A stretch of 64,000 nt of DNA, taken from the NCBI RefSeq assembly GCF_014189505.1, contig NZ_CP050302.1, positions 62,001 to 126,000 of the forward strand, in the 5' to 3' direction. Of the stretch, positions 8,801 through 17,895 are shown piece after piece (the stretch's first letter is position 1; each line of letters begins with the position of its first letter). The DNA comes from Phyllobacterium sp. 628 (lineage in GTDB: Bacteria > Pseudomonadota > Alphaproteobacteria > Rhizobiales > Rhizobiaceae). The notes beneath the pieces are model-generated. The model worked only from the letters and a program-made list of their open reading frames with translations, was not told the origin of the DNA and ran no database searches. The position numbers were made by a program, and so were the translations under genes.

Positions 8801-10006
8801 TTAAAGTCCTTGGGCTGGTCCTGTGGTTCCCCAAGGGGATTCGTAAAGTTCACACAGCGCCACCACTGCCGCGCCTTGTGCCCATATCTCTTCCGCCGAA
8901 TGATCGAAGACCAGTTCCGCGACGTTCTTGAGCGATGGTGGCATGGCAGCCGCATAAGCTGTGCTCATGCTCTCAAGGAAGGGCTTGCCCAGCATGAGAC
9001 TTGATCCCAGAACGATGATGCGCGGCGGGGCGAACAGCGTCACGATGTTGGCAAGCGCTATTCCGACGGCCTCCCCCGCATTGGCCGCTGCGCTGACAAG
9101 CGCATTGTCTTCCGCTTCAATAAGGCCTTGGGCATGCTGCATTCCGCGCCCCAGTTGAATGGCTTCGGCAAAGCGGCTTGCTGCCGGATGGGCACCCAGA
9201 ATGGCACTTTCGCCAGCCTTGCTTGACAGACGCACCGGCCCCTCAGGACCCATACCAAGGACAAGATCACCAAGATTATGATTCAACCCACCAGCGCCCC
9301 GGAACAATTGCCCGTCATGCAGCACGCCGAGACCAAGGGTGCGCTCCAGCGAAACAAGAACGACATCGTTCAGATCGCGCGCCTTGCCGAACCAGTGATG
9401 CGCCAGCGTTACAGCATGGGCATCGCTTTCAACGATCGTCGCGGTTCGCAGCCGCTCGGTCATTTCGGCAGCAAAATTCACTTCCGTATCGCGAAACACC
9501 GGGCTTGTGAGGACACGGCCCGTCCGGTGCTCGATCACTCCCGGCAGACCGATGCATACGGAATCAATTTCATCGAGTGACAGACCCGCATCAACAACGC
9601 AGCGCCGCACCCCGTCCTCGATCAAGTCGGCAATGACGCCGATCGGCTGCCGGTCAACCCGCAGGTCAAGCGTCAAAGCGGAACGCACCTCTCCCTTGAA
9701 ATTCGTCACAACGAACGTCATGCGGTTCGACGCTATCTTAGCGCCCACGACCCGCGCAGCGTCCGGGTTGAGTTCCAGCATCACCCTGGGCCGGCCGCGA
9801 ACAGCGACATCGCGCAAGTCACCTTCATGCCGCGTCAAAATCAGACCGTCATCAAGCAAGGACGCCGTGATCGCCGAAACGGTCGTCGTTGATAACTCGC
9901 TCCGTTCGCTGATTTCTATGCGGGATATCGGCCCATGGCGGCGGATCGTGTCCAATATGGTGAAGCGATTGATCGCTCGCATCAGTTCTGGGTCTGCGGT
10001 TTTCAT
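8801..10006 (-). CDS. ROK-family transcriptional repressor
   Basis: 401 residues with an N-terminal winged helix-turn-helix (GPISRIEISERSELSTTTVSAI, about residues 24-46) followed by a ROK/sugar-kinase fold (GLPGVIEHRTGRVL; GLGVLHDGQLFRGAGGLNHNLGDL; APPRIIVLGSSL). The CxCGxxGC zinc motif of kinase-type ROK proteins is not seen, in line with a pure regulator of the NagC/XylR type. It is the first gene of a leftward group ending in ThuA and is divergent from the ABC-transporter operon. It should bind the intergenic region and release it on binding the sugar. Confidence 0.9.
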   Translation of the reverse strand: MKTADPELMRAINRFTILDTIRRHGPISRIEISERSELSTTTVSAITASLLDDGLILTRHEGDLRDVAVRGRPRVMLELNPDAARVVGAKIASNRMTFVVTNFKGEVRSALTLDLRVDRQPIGVIADLIEDGVRRCVVDAGLSLDEIDSVCIGLPGVIEHRTGRVLTSPVFRDTEVNFAAEMTERLRTATIVESDAHAVTLAHHWFGKARDLNDVVLVSLERTLGLGVLHDGQLFRGAGGLNHNLGDLVLGMGPEGPVRLSSKAGESAILGAHPAASRFAEAIQLGRGMQHAQGLIEAEDNALVSAAANAGEAVGIALANIVTLFAPPRIIVLGSSLMLGKPFLESMSTAYAAAMPPSLKNVAELVFDHSAEEIWAQGAAVVALCELYESPWGTTGPAQGL

Positions 10007-10127
10007 CGAACTTACCGGGCAGTTGAAGGCGCATGCGATGATACGCTATTTTAGACGTGATGCGGAATAAATAGCAGGCCGCATCCCTTCCATGTCAAGC
10101 GAATAAAGCAGCGATCGCAATTTTTGG

Positions 10128-10168
10128 TTGACATCCCGCAATTATTCCTTTGAATTAATCCGCATTAA
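10128..10168 (+). promoter_or_regulatory. candidate promoter and ROK operator for the ABC operon
   Basis: A consensus -35 TTGACA (10128-10133) is followed 18 bases on by GAATTA as a possible -10. Overlapping that -10 is a perfect inverted repeat TTAAT-CCGC-ATTAA (10155-10168), an AT-rich palindrome of the kind ROK regulators use. The strong ribosome site GGAGGAG follows at 10191. Confidence 0.5.
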
Positions 10169-10202
10169 GGAAAAATTCTCTGGTTTCTCGGGAGGAGAAA
10201 TT

Positions 10203-11510
10203 ATGAACAGGATTATGAGCATCGCCCTCAAAGGCGAGCGTATAGCCGTGCGCGCCGCGACGACTGGATTAGCCTTGATGCTGTGTGCGACAGCAGCAAA
10301 CGCTCAAACTGTGGTCAAGTGGCTTCATCTGGAAACAGATCCGCGATACGTCGCCATCTGGAATGATATCGCCAAGAAATACGAAACCGATCATCCGAAC
10401 GTCGATGTCCAGATGCAGTTCCTGGAAAATGAAGCATTCAAGGCAAAGCTTCCCACCCTGCTCCAGTCACCCGATGCTCCGCATATTTTCTACACCTGGG
10501 GCGGCGGCGTTCTGAAGCAGCAGTCGGAAACCGGCTCCCTCATGGATCTGACAGCCGCCATGCAAGCCAAGGATGGCGCGTGGGGGAAATCCTACAATCC
10601 TGCAGCGATTCAGGGCCTTACCTTCGACGACAAAATATGGGCTGTTCCCATGAAAATGGGCACCGTCAGTTTTTTCTATAATAAGGCGCTTTTCACCAAG
10701 GCAGGGATAGATGCGACTGGCATCAAAACCTGGACCAACTTCCTCGATGTTGTAAAGAAAATTAAAGCTGCAGGGATCGTTCCCGTTGCGGGCGGCGGCG
10801 GCGAAAAATGGCCTCTGCATTTCTACTGGAGCTATCTCATCATGCGTGATGGTGGCAAGAATGTGTTTACCGCCGCAAAGAATGGCGAAGGCAAGGGCTT
10901 TCTCGATCCGGCCATCATCAAGGCTGGCGACCAGCTTGCGGAATTTGGGGCACTGGAGCCATTCCAGCCAGGTTATCTCGGCACAACATGGCCACAGGCA
11001 CTTGGCCTGTTCGGTGATGGAAAGGCCGCCATTATCCTCGGCTTTGAGAACACGGAAGCCAACCAGCGCAACAATGCAGGCGATGGCAAAGGCCTTGCCC
11101 CAGAGAACATCGGACGCTTTGCCTTCCCGGTCGTTGAAGGCGGCGCGGGGGCAGCCACTAACACATTGGGCGGACTTAATGGCTGGGCTATATCAAAGGA
11201 CGCGCCACCCGAAGCACTCGACTTTCTGGCTTATCTGACCAATGCCGATAATGAGCGCGTTATGGCCAAAGCAGGCATGCTGATTCCCGTTGCCATTGGC
11301 GCAGAAGACGGTGTCGTGAACCCGCTTGTGCACCAATCAGCCGCACAGCTTGCCGCCTCAACCTGGCATCAGAATTTCTTTGATCAAGATCTTGGTCCGT
11401 CGGTTGGCCGTGTTGTCAATGATGTTGCCGTTGAAATCACCTCCGGCCAGATGAAATCGCAGGACGGTGCCCAGATGATTCAGGACGCTTTCGAACTGGA
11501 AAAGTTCTGA
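10203..11510 (+). CDS. carbohydrate ABC transporter, periplasmic binding protein (family 1)
   Basis: 435 residues from the ATG at 10203, which follows GGAGGAG; the longer upstream frame includes the promoter and is rejected. A signal peptide ends at ANAQ. The mature protein has family-1 solute-binding features: VVKWLHLETDPRY, NDIAKKYETDHPNVDVQMQF, the WAVPMKMGTVSFFYNKALF hinge segment, and AIILGFENTEAN. It delivers a mono- or oligosaccharide or polyol to the two permeases encoded next. It is the first gene of the operon controlled from the ROK intergenic region. Confidence 0.93.
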   Translation: MNRIMSIALKGERIAVRAATTGLALMLCATAANAQTVVKWLHLETDPRYVAIWNDIAKKYETDHPNVDVQMQFLENEAFKAKLPTLLQSPDAPHIFYTWGGGVLKQQSETGSLMDLTAAMQAKDGAWGKSYNPAAIQGLTFDDKIWAVPMKMGTVSFFYNKALFTKAGIDATGIKTWTNFLDVVKKIKAAGIVPVAGGGGEKWPLHFYWSYLIMRDGGKNVFTAAKNGEGKGFLDPAIIKAGDQLAEFGALEPFQPGYLGTTWPQALGLFGDGKAAIILGFENTEANQRNNAGDGKGLAPENIGRFAFPVVEGGAGAATNTLGGLNGWAISKDAPPEALDFLAYLTNADNERVMAKAGMLIPVAIGAEDGVVNPLVHQSAAQLAASTWHQNFFDQDLGPSVGRVVNDVAVEITSGQMKSQDGAQMIQDAFELEKF

Positions 11511-11571
11511 AGCTGCATCCGCCCTCAGCCGCAATATCGCCGGACAAAATGCCCGGCAAGGTAGGACGCGC

Positions 11572-12447
11572 ATGACTGATTTGACCGTATCAACCCCGCT
11601 GTTACCCTCAGCAGAATTGGTAAAGGCCGGAAGGTCCGGTAATCCATGGGCGCGTGGGCGGCTTCCGGTGCTTCTGCTGTTTCTGCCGCCAGCTATCCTG
11701 CTCTTTACCCTCTTCGTTATTCTGCCGATGGGTGAAGCGGCCTGGTACAGTCTTTATCATTGGAATGGGTATGGCTCGCCACAGCAATTCATCGGATTGC
11801 GCAATTTTCAGGTCCTTTTCAACAATGCAGCGTTTACCCAGGCGCTGTGGAACAATGGTCTGATCATTCTGGTGTCGATAGTGATCCAGATTCCACTGGC
11901 AATTTGGTTGGCCATGATGCTCGCCCATCGCATTGCGGGTGTTGTGGTGTTCCGTCTCATCTTCTTCCTGCCCTACATTCTGGCAGACGTCGCAGCGGGC
12001 TTGATCTGGCGCTTTGTCTACGACGGTGACCGCCACCTAGCGATTTATGCGGTACTTGCCGTTATCGTCTGGAAATATTTCGGCTTCCACATGATGCTGT
12101 TTATCGCCGGACTGCAATCGATAGACAAAAGTGTGCTGGAAGCGGCCGAAATAGACGGCGCAACCGGCTGGCAAAAGTTCCGCCATGTCACCCTTCCTCT
12201 CCTGGGTTCAACCGTACGCCTGTCGATCTTTTTTGCGGTAATCGGTTCGTTGCAGCTGTTCGACATGATCATGCCCCTCACGGGTGGTGGTCCGTCCAAC
12301 TCAACGCAAACCATGGTGACTTTCCTTTATACTTACGGCGTCACCCGTATGCAGGTTGGTCTGGGCAGTGCGGTCGGCGTCGTCCTCTTCGTCATTTGTG
12401 TCACCCTCGCCTTTGGCTACAAACGGATATTTATGCGCAATGACTGA
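11572..12447 (+). CDS. carbohydrate ABC transporter permease (MalF/UgpA type)
   Basis: 291 residues, six predicted membrane segments beginning VLLLFLPPAILLFTLFVILP. The cytoplasmic EAA loop is clear: EAAEIDGATGWQKFRHVTLPLL, the contact site for the ATPase. The C-terminus MTGGGPSNSTQT-like segment (PLTGGGPSNSTQTMVTFLY) is typical of the MalF/UgpA subfamily. It follows the binding protein by 61 bases and overlaps the next permease by 8 bases. Confidence 0.93.
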   Translation: MTDLTVSTPLLPSAELVKAGRSGNPWARGRLPVLLLFLPPAILLFTLFVILPMGEAAWYSLYHWNGYGSPQQFIGLRNFQVLFNNAAFTQALWNNGLIILVSIVIQIPLAIWLAMMLAHRIAGVVVFRLIFFLPYILADVAAGLIWRFVYDGDRHLAIYAVLAVIVWKYFGFHMMLFIAGLQSIDKSVLEAAEIDGATGWQKFRHVTLPLLGSTVRLSIFFAVIGSLQLFDMIMPLTGGGPSNSTQTMVTFLYTYGVTRMQVGLGSAVGVVLFVICVTLAFGYKRIFMRND

Positions 12448-13288
12448 TGCAGATACCTCCACGCGCACAAGCGTAGCCACCCGCGTCTATCTCTATGTCG
12501 CGTTGTCGATCATTGCCGTTCTGGTGCTGATCCCGCTTCTGACAACCGCGCTTGGCGGATTCAAGTCACTGGGCGAACTTCGCACCAACCCGTTCGGTCT
12601 GCCATCGACATGGTATTGGTCGAACTACACGGATATTCTTTTTGGTGACCGCTATTGGCGGCAAATGGTCAATTCTCTTATTATTGCTGCTTTGACCGTA
12701 TTTCTGACCCTGGCCGTCTCGGCGATGGCAGCTTTTACTTTTGCTCATGTCCGGTTTTTCGGCTCCGGCTTTTTGCTGAACTATTTTCTCGTGGGGCTCA
12801 TGTTTCCGGCAGCGACCGCCATCCTGCCTCTGTTTATCCGCATCCGCGATCTTGGGCTCCTTGACTCCTACTGGGGCGTTGTCCTCCCACAGGTCGCCTT
12901 TGGACTAGGCATGAGCATCCTGCTGTTTCGCAACTATTTCCGCAATCTGCCGGAGGAACTGTTTGAGGCCGCCTTCATCGACGGTTGCGGCTATATTCGT
13001 TTCTTCTGGTACATTTCACTTCCCCTTGCCCGTCCCATCATCGCAACGGTTGGCATCATCTCGTTCGTAGGGAGCTGGAATAGCTATATCCTGCCCCTCA
13101 TCATGCTGAACTCCGAAAGCAAGTACACATGGCCGCTTGGGATCATGGTGTATCGGGGCGAATACGGCACCAATTGGCAACTTGCGCTAGCCTTTATCAC
13201 CCTTACAATTCTTCCCACGATCATAGTCTTTTTCATTGCCCAGAAACATATCATTGCCGGGCTGACGGCTGGCGCCGTCAAATCTTAA
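12440..13288 (+). CDS. carbohydrate ABC transporter permease (MalG/UgpE type)
   Basis: 282 residues from the ATG at 12440, which overlaps the end of the preceding permease gene by 8 bases and implies translational coupling. It has six membrane segments and an EAA loop (ELFEAAFIDGCGYIRFFWYI) and ends with the typical FFIAQKHIIAGLTAGAVKS tail of the MalG group. No ATP-binding subunit follows. The transporter must borrow an ATPase encoded elsewhere, or its gene was lost with the remnant just downstream. Confidence 0.93.
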   Translation: MTDADTSTRTSVATRVYLYVALSIIAVLVLIPLLTTALGGFKSLGELRTNPFGLPSTWYWSNYTDILFGDRYWRQMVNSLIIAALTVFLTLAVSAMAAFTFAHVRFFGSGFLLNYFLVGLMFPAATAILPLFIRIRDLGLLDSYWGVVLPQVAFGLGMSILLFRNYFRNLPEELFEAAFIDGCGYIRFFWYISLPLARPIIATVGIISFVGSWNSYILPLIMLNSESKYTWPLGIMVYRGEYGTNWQLALAFITLTILPTIIVFFIAQKHIIAGLTAGAVKS

Positions 13289-13309
13289 ATCGAATGTGCT
13301 GGAGTGACC

Positions 13310-13664
13310 ACGCGGTGTCGCGTTCTCCCGTGATGACCCCAGCTTCGGCTATCCCTCCATCACCAGCTCCGGCCATACGAAGCAGCTTTTCATTGATCCC
13401 CGGATGTTGCCGCTTCTGTCGGGCAAGCGCGTGGCGCTGATTGACGATGTCATCAGTTCAGGAACATCGATTGTTGCAGGCCTGAACTTGCTGAAACTCT
13501 GCAATATCGCTCCGGTCTGTATCGGCGCGGCCATGCTGCAATCCAGCAGATGGATCCCCCTACTCAATACCGTTGACCCACGATGGCCTGCTTTCACCCG
13601 TGGCGTGATCAGGTCACCTATACTGAAACTTGATGCAATGGGCGGCTGGCTTCCCGAAAGCTGA
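13310..13664 (+). pseudogene. 5'-truncated phosphoribosyltransferase remnant
   Basis: An open stretch begins right after a TGA and lacks a proper start. It reads the C-terminal half of a type-I phosphoribosyltransferase: the PRPP-binding loop VALIDDVISSGTSIVAG is intact, preceded by a DPRMLPLLSGKR strand and followed by a normal-looking C-terminus with a stop at 13664. The first third or more of the fold is missing. An internal ATG at 13404 could give an 86-residue peptide, but that would lack most of the core. I read this as a deletion remnant; the junction lies between the permease stop (13288) and about 13310. Confidence 0.7.
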
Positions 13665-13922
13665 TACTAGCACCGAAATTTACGGTTCGATTTTTGGGTT
13701 TGGGCGACTTTGTTCGAGGCGTTGTGTAGAAAGGCATCAAAATATTTGGGTAATAAGACCCGTAAATAGCCATTCCCATTCTTGCTATACTGACATCGTG
13801 GTAACATTTAAGAAAAACTCTGCCATACTCAAGAAGAAGCCAAGAAAATACTGGCAACGCCTCATGATAAACGCTAGGCTTCATTTAATATTCCATGAAA
13901 CTCCTTAATATAGGCCCCTTTC

Positions 13923-15647
13923 ATGCTCGATGTTCACCTGATCAGGCCAACGCGTTACGATCTCGACGGCTACCCGTTGCAATGGTGGCGTTCTCTCGTC
14001 CCAAGCAATTCGCTTGCCTGCCTGACCGGCATCGTCGAGGATGCGGCAACCCGCAACGTGCTCGGCGAGGGCGTCGGCATCACCGTGCATGCCCGGGATG
14101 AGATTCACGCTGATATCAGGCTTGAGGATATTATCGCCGCAGCTCGGCGCGGAGACCGCACGGTTTTTGTCGGGCTTGTCGGGGTCCAGACCAACCAATA
14201 TCCGCGTGCGCTCGATATTGCCCGCATCCTCAGGCGCGAGGGCATTGCGGTCTGTATTGGCGGGTTCCATGTCTCAGGTTGTCTGGCGATGCTGCCGGGG
14301 CTGACACCGGAATTGCAAGAGGCAATCGATCTGGGAGTGAGTTTGTTCGCTGGCGAGGCCGAGGATGGCCGCATCGATGACGTGCTGCGCGATGCCTATG
14401 CGGGCACGCTCAAGCCGCTCTACAATTACCTCAAGCACACGCCTAATCTGGCAGGCGCTCCGGTTCCGGTTACCGCCGAGGCTGATATCGAGCGCAGCGT
14501 CGGAAGGTTCTCAAGCTTCGATCTTGGGCGCGGCTGCCCCTTCGAGTGTTCGTTCTGCACCATTATCAATGTCCAAGGCCGCAAGAGCCGGTTCCGCACG
14601 CCAGACGACCTGGAGCAGATCATCCGCAATAATGCTGCCCGTAACGTTACCCGCTTTTTCCTTACCGACGACAATTTTGCCCGCAACAAGAACTGGGAAC
14701 CCCTGATCGACCGGGTGCTCAAATTGCGTGAAGAGGGACTGCGTATCAGCTTCACCATCCAGGTCGATACGCTTGCCCATCATATTCCGAACTTCATCGA
14801 GAAAGTTTGCCGGGCGGGCGCGAACCAAATCTTCATAGGGCTCGAAAATATCAACTCTGACAGCCTCGAATACAGCAAGAAACGCCAGAACCGCATCGAG
14901 GAATATCAGGAAATGTTCATGGCCTGGCGTCAATCCGGCGCCTTGATCACCTGCGGTTATATTATTGGATTCCCGAACGATACCTATGACTCCATCATGG
15001 CCGATATCGAAAAGATCAAGGAAACGATGCCTATTGATATCCTCTATGTGAATTTTCTGACGCCTCTTCCCGGGTGCGAAGATCACCGCAAGGCGATCGA
15101 TCGGGGCGACTGGATTGATGGAGACCTCAACAAGTTCACACTCTCGCATCGGGTCACGCATCACAACCGCATGACGGATGAAGACTGGGAGGCGGCCTAC
15201 CGCGATGCCTATGCGAGTTTCTACAGCTGGGAGCATATGGAGCGCATTCTCAAGCGGCGCCATGTTCTGGGCGCCCCGGCACCGCTGACGACGATGCATC
15301 GCCTCATTTGTCATCGCGAGACCCAGCGCCTCGAAGACGTTTCGGCGATGGAGGGCGGGATATTCCGGATTCGCCGCCGCCGTCAACGCCGGCACGGCAT
15401 GGCAATCGAACCGGCAATTTTGTTCTATCCAAAGATCGGCTGGAAAAGCGTCCACGCGGTTGCAGGCATCCTGGCGACTTATGTACGGTTGCGCTTGATG
15501 CGAAAACGCATCCGCGCCAATCCCGCCAGAGGAGCCTACAGGGATGCATCCCTGCAGATAGCCGGTACTGCGGGCGCGGATTTCGGGATATTGCAAACAC
15601 GCCTCACGGAGCACGCGGAACGGCGCATCAAACGGGCCAACGCATAA
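13923..15647 (+). CDS. radical SAM protein with N-terminal B12-binding-like domain
   Basis: 574 residues. The first 170 or so form a cobalamin-binding-like Rossmann region (VFVGLVGVQTNQYPRALDIA, GIAVCIGGFHVSG). The radical SAM core starts with the cluster motif CPFECSFC (CxxxCxxC, cysteines near 204, 208 and 211), with FFLTDDNFARNK and QIFIGLENINSDSL as the later SAM-barrel strands. The C-terminal 130 residues carry the basic helical tail common in this subfamily. Such enzymes methylate or rearrange lipids, hopanoids or other unactivated carbons. The substrate is unknown. It stands alone, with a 258-base upstream gap in which I see no other gene. Confidence 0.88.
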   Translation: MLDVHLIRPTRYDLDGYPLQWWRSLVPSNSLACLTGIVEDAATRNVLGEGVGITVHARDEIHADIRLEDIIAAARRGDRTVFVGLVGVQTNQYPRALDIARILRREGIAVCIGGFHVSGCLAMLPGLTPELQEAIDLGVSLFAGEAEDGRIDDVLRDAYAGTLKPLYNYLKHTPNLAGAPVPVTAEADIERSVGRFSSFDLGRGCPFECSFCTIINVQGRKSRFRTPDDLEQIIRNNAARNVTRFFLTDDNFARNKNWEPLIDRVLKLREEGLRISFTIQVDTLAHHIPNFIEKVCRAGANQIFIGLENINSDSLEYSKKRQNRIEEYQEMFMAWRQSGALITCGYIIGFPNDTYDSIMADIEKIKETMPIDILYVNFLTPLPGCEDHRKAIDRGDWIDGDLNKFTLSHRVTHHNRMTDEDWEAAYRDAYASFYSWEHMERILKRRHVLGAPAPLTTMHRLICHRETQRLEDVSAMEGGIFRIRRRRQRRHGMAIEPAILFYPKIGWKSVHAVAGILATYVRLRLMRKRIRANPARGAYRDASLQIAGTAGADFGILQTRLTEHAERRIKRANA

Positions 15648-15778
15648 TCGATGCCAGTGTCATCCAATTGAATGAACTTGGAGGGCAGAAAGCCGTGGCC
15701 TGCGTTTAAGGGCGGCATATATCGTCATGATTGAGCTGTGACACCGTGACGAGAGCCTCTGACGCGGATTGAAACGCG

Positions 15779-16141
15779 TCAAGATTGCTTGTTGGGCTCA
15801 TGGGCAGATATTTTCTGCTCGATCGCTGGGGCGATCATTTGCGGGCCTGTCCGCTCCGCGACCAGTATATGAATTTCCTGCGCCGCTTCCACAAAGGCAA
15901 TTCGCGCATTGTGGCCGGATGTTGTGCCTGCAATAGCACTTCGACATGCTTCACAGGCAGCGGCATGTCTTGCAGTTGGGTTTTTCGACCAGTGTTGCGT
16001 GAGCAAGGTCAGAGCATCGCGGGCATCGCGCACCACAAGTATGCGTCCGCTCCGCGCTGATTTCACGGTGACATAGTCAAACGTGTTCTTTTCCATAATC
16101 ATGAAATGTTCAATCGGGGAAGTTGTTCCATCAAGAACCAT
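15779..16141 (-). CDS. DUF982 protein (second copy)
   Basis: Up to 120 residues; internal starts at 16102 (MIMEKN) and 16096 are as likely, since none has a strong ribosome site. The body has the DUF982 pattern: FDYVTVKSARSGRILVVRDARDALTLLTQHW, then AACEACRSAIAG, then ARIAFVEAAQEIHILV. DUF982 proteins are short rhizobial proteins of unknown function, often in several copies. The reading frame overlaps the end of the upstream DUF982 gene by 11 bases if it starts at 16141, which implies coupling. Confidence 0.7.
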   Translation of the reverse strand: MVLDGTTSPIEHFMIMEKNTFDYVTVKSARSGRILVVRDARDALTLLTQHWSKNPTARHAAACEACRSAIAGTTSGHNARIAFVEAAQEIHILVAERTGPQMIAPAIEQKISAHEPNKQS

Positions 16142-16385
16142 TCACAAATATATCGGCGGTCTTCGCTGCCTCAACGAAAGCGGCCCTTGCGTCCATTATG
16201 CTTTGCTGCCCCTCCATCGCATCCAGACATACCTTTTGCGCAGCAAGATAAGTCGGTCCATGCCGGGCGGGCCAATCGATCAACAAAAATTCGGCCGCTT
16301 CTTCCACCGAATGAATAATCCTTTGCTCCCCCGAACTCTTCATTTCTATTGTAACGGGCTCAAAGAGGAGGGTGTGCATCAGCAC
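16131..16385 (-). CDS. DUF982 protein (first copy)
   Basis: 84 residues with the DUF982 layout: EPVTIEMKSSGEQRII, VEEAAEFLLIDWPARHG, AAQKVCLDAMEG, ARAAFVEAAKTADIFV. It is a clear paralogue of the following gene, aligned through the W, the central cysteine and the ARxAFVEAA helix. It overlaps the preceding small gene by 7 bases, so the three leftward genes form one operon. Function unknown. Confidence 0.7.
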   Translation of the reverse strand: MLMHTLLFEPVTIEMKSSGEQRIIHSVEEAAEFLLIDWPARHGPTYLAAQKVCLDAMEGQQSIMDARAAFVEAAKTADIFVNGS

Positions 16386-16618
16386 GGCTCCACGCCGGCG
16401 TGTTGCGCCTTCTCGGTTACGAGAGAGTCAATGGCTCGCCGCACTTCATGATAGCTCCAGCCGCTTATCTCGGCTTCGTCAGCAATAACCCGAATATCGC
16501 TCGTCGAGACTTCTCCCAAAAATCTCTCGCGCAGGACTTCCATGCAGTGATCATGGCGTTGCTGAGGCGTTTTATATTCGTGAGGAGTGAGCGGGCCTGC
16601 GATTGTCGCATATATCAT
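16379..16618 (-). CDS. small conserved-type protein heading the DUF982 operon
   Basis: 79 residues; the ATG at 16618 has AAGGGAGG seven bases upstream, the best ribosome site of this operon. The chain is soluble and helical (QQRHDHCMEVLRERFLGEV, then EAEISGWSYHEVRRAIDSLV), and the second part could be a small helix-turn-helix-like unit. I do not recognise a family. Its operon position suggests a role shared with the two DUF982 proteins. It is divergent from exonuclease III. Confidence 0.6.
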   Translation of the reverse strand: MIYATIAGPLTPHEYKTPQQRHDHCMEVLRERFLGEVSTSDIRVIADEAEISGWSYHEVRRAIDSLVTEKAQHAGVEPC

Positions 16619-16751
16619 AATAGTACCTCCCTTTAATCGACTCCCTAACGCCGCGCGGCAGGTTCAGTTCCACATGGCGAGCCTTGCCGGCCACCGCCGG
16701 AACGTTTCAGGCCGATGGGCATTTGACATGGAGGAGCAGGAGTACGGAGCC

Positions 16752-17531
16752 GTGAAAATCGCAACTTTCAACGTTAACGGGATCAACGGGAGGCTGCCTG
16801 TACTACTGAAATGGCTCAATGAATGTGAACCGGATGTGGTTTGCTTGCAGGAGTTGAAAGCGCCGAACGAAAAGTTTCCGGCAGACGAGCTCGAACGGGC
16901 GGGTTATGGGGCGGTTTGGCATGGGCAAAAAAGCTGGAACGGTGTTGCCATTCTGGCCCGCGACATGGTTCCCATTGAGACCCGCAGAGGATTGCCGGGA
17001 GAGCCTGGAGACAATCACAGCCGCTATATCGAAGCCGCGATCGATGGCATCGTCATCGGCTGCATATACCTTCCCAATGGCAATCCTGCCCCCGGCGCAA
17101 AGTTCGATTACAAGTTACGTTGGTTCGAACGGCTGACGGCTTATGCGGCCGAACTGCTGGCTCTTGAAGTCCCGGTGGTGCTGGCCGGTGACTATAACGT
17201 CATGCCGACGGATCTGGATGTTTATGCCCCTGAACGGTGGCGGGATGATGCGCTGTTTCGTCCGGAGGTCCGAACAGCATTTCACGAGCTGGTCGCGCAG
17301 GGATGGATTGATGCGTTACGGCACCTTCACCCGGATGAACGCGTCTACACTTTCTGGAAATACTTTCGCAACGCATTTGCCCGCGACGCAGGTTTGCGGA
17401 TTGACCATTTCCTTGTCAGTCCTGCGCTGGCGCGAGGTCTCAATCAAGCAAAAGTGGACAGAACAGTTCGTGGTTGGGACCATGCAAGCGACCATGCACC
17501 GGCCTGGATAGAACTCAACAAATCAAAATAG
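16752..17531 (+). CDS. xthA: exodeoxyribonuclease III
   Basis: 259 residues from the GTG at 16752, where the family N-terminus KIATFNVNGINGR begins, with AGGAG nine bases upstream. An ATG at 16728 would add only eight residues. Exonuclease III/AP-endonuclease signatures are all present: LQELKAP (metal-binding Glu), GDYNVMPTDLDV (catalytic Asp/Asn), LRIDHFLVS and DHASDHAPAW (catalytic His near the end). It cleaves at abasic sites and removes 3' blocks in base-excision repair. It is a single gene. Confidence 0.93.
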   Translation: MKIATFNVNGINGRLPVLLKWLNECEPDVVCLQELKAPNEKFPADELERAGYGAVWHGQKSWNGVAILARDMVPIETRRGLPGEPGDNHSRYIEAAIDGIVIGCIYLPNGNPAPGAKFDYKLRWFERLTAYAAELLALEVPVVLAGDYNVMPTDLDVYAPERWRDDALFRPEVRTAFHELVAQGWIDALRHLHPDERVYTFWKYFRNAFARDAGLRIDHFLVSPALARGLNQAKVDRTVRGWDHASDHAPAWIELNKSK

Positions 17532-17625
17532 TTTCAAGGAGAAACAATCCATCATTGCGTTTCGAGGATTGGCGGCAATTTCAACTTGCCGACACATCCC
17601 TCAATGCCAGTGCTTTCGCCGCATT

Positions 17626-17895
17626 CTAATCGTTGAAACGACGGCCCTCCCGCTCGGGATCGCGGGCGATTTCACGCTCCTCATCGTCATCGGGCAAGGC
17701 CTCGTCACTTTCCTGATACGAATTATCGTCATCATCCTCGGATAAATCGCCTGCGTCCTCCGACTCCACCAGGTGCTCGCCTTGAATTGCCAGTTCGTCC
17801 TCTGCAATCCTATCTTCATTCAAAAATTGATCTTCAATTTCTTCCGGCTCAGGGCGGAAAGTCGATCTGTCTTTATCATCGGGTTTCGTTGGCAT
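17626..17895 (-). CDS. highly acidic small protein
   Basis: Start at 17895 (MPTKPDDKD), with AAGGA eight bases upstream; the longer frame needs a TTG and no ribosome site. The 89 residues are dominated by Glu and Asp, including DLSEDDDDN and LPDDDEERE runs, and end in the basic REGRRFND. It is predicted disordered and has no recognisable domain. It overlaps the end of the upstream membrane-peptide gene by 20 bases, so it is the third gene of a tiny operon divergent from catalase. Confidence 0.65.
   Translation of the reverse strand: MPTKPDDKDRSTFRPEPEEIEDQFLNEDRIAEDELAIQGEHLVESEDAGDLSEDDDDNSYQESDEALPDDDEEREIARDPEREGRRFND

Noticed and set aside
13618..13884. 88-codon reverse frame over the end of the phosphoribosyltransferase remnant
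   Set aside because: Low-complexity content, no ribosome site, and it runs antisense to a recognisable protein remnant.
15759..15781. GACGCG/CGCGTC inverted repeat as a terminator between the radical SAM gene and the DUF982 operon
   Set aside because: Only 6 bp with an eight-base loop and no T-run on either side.
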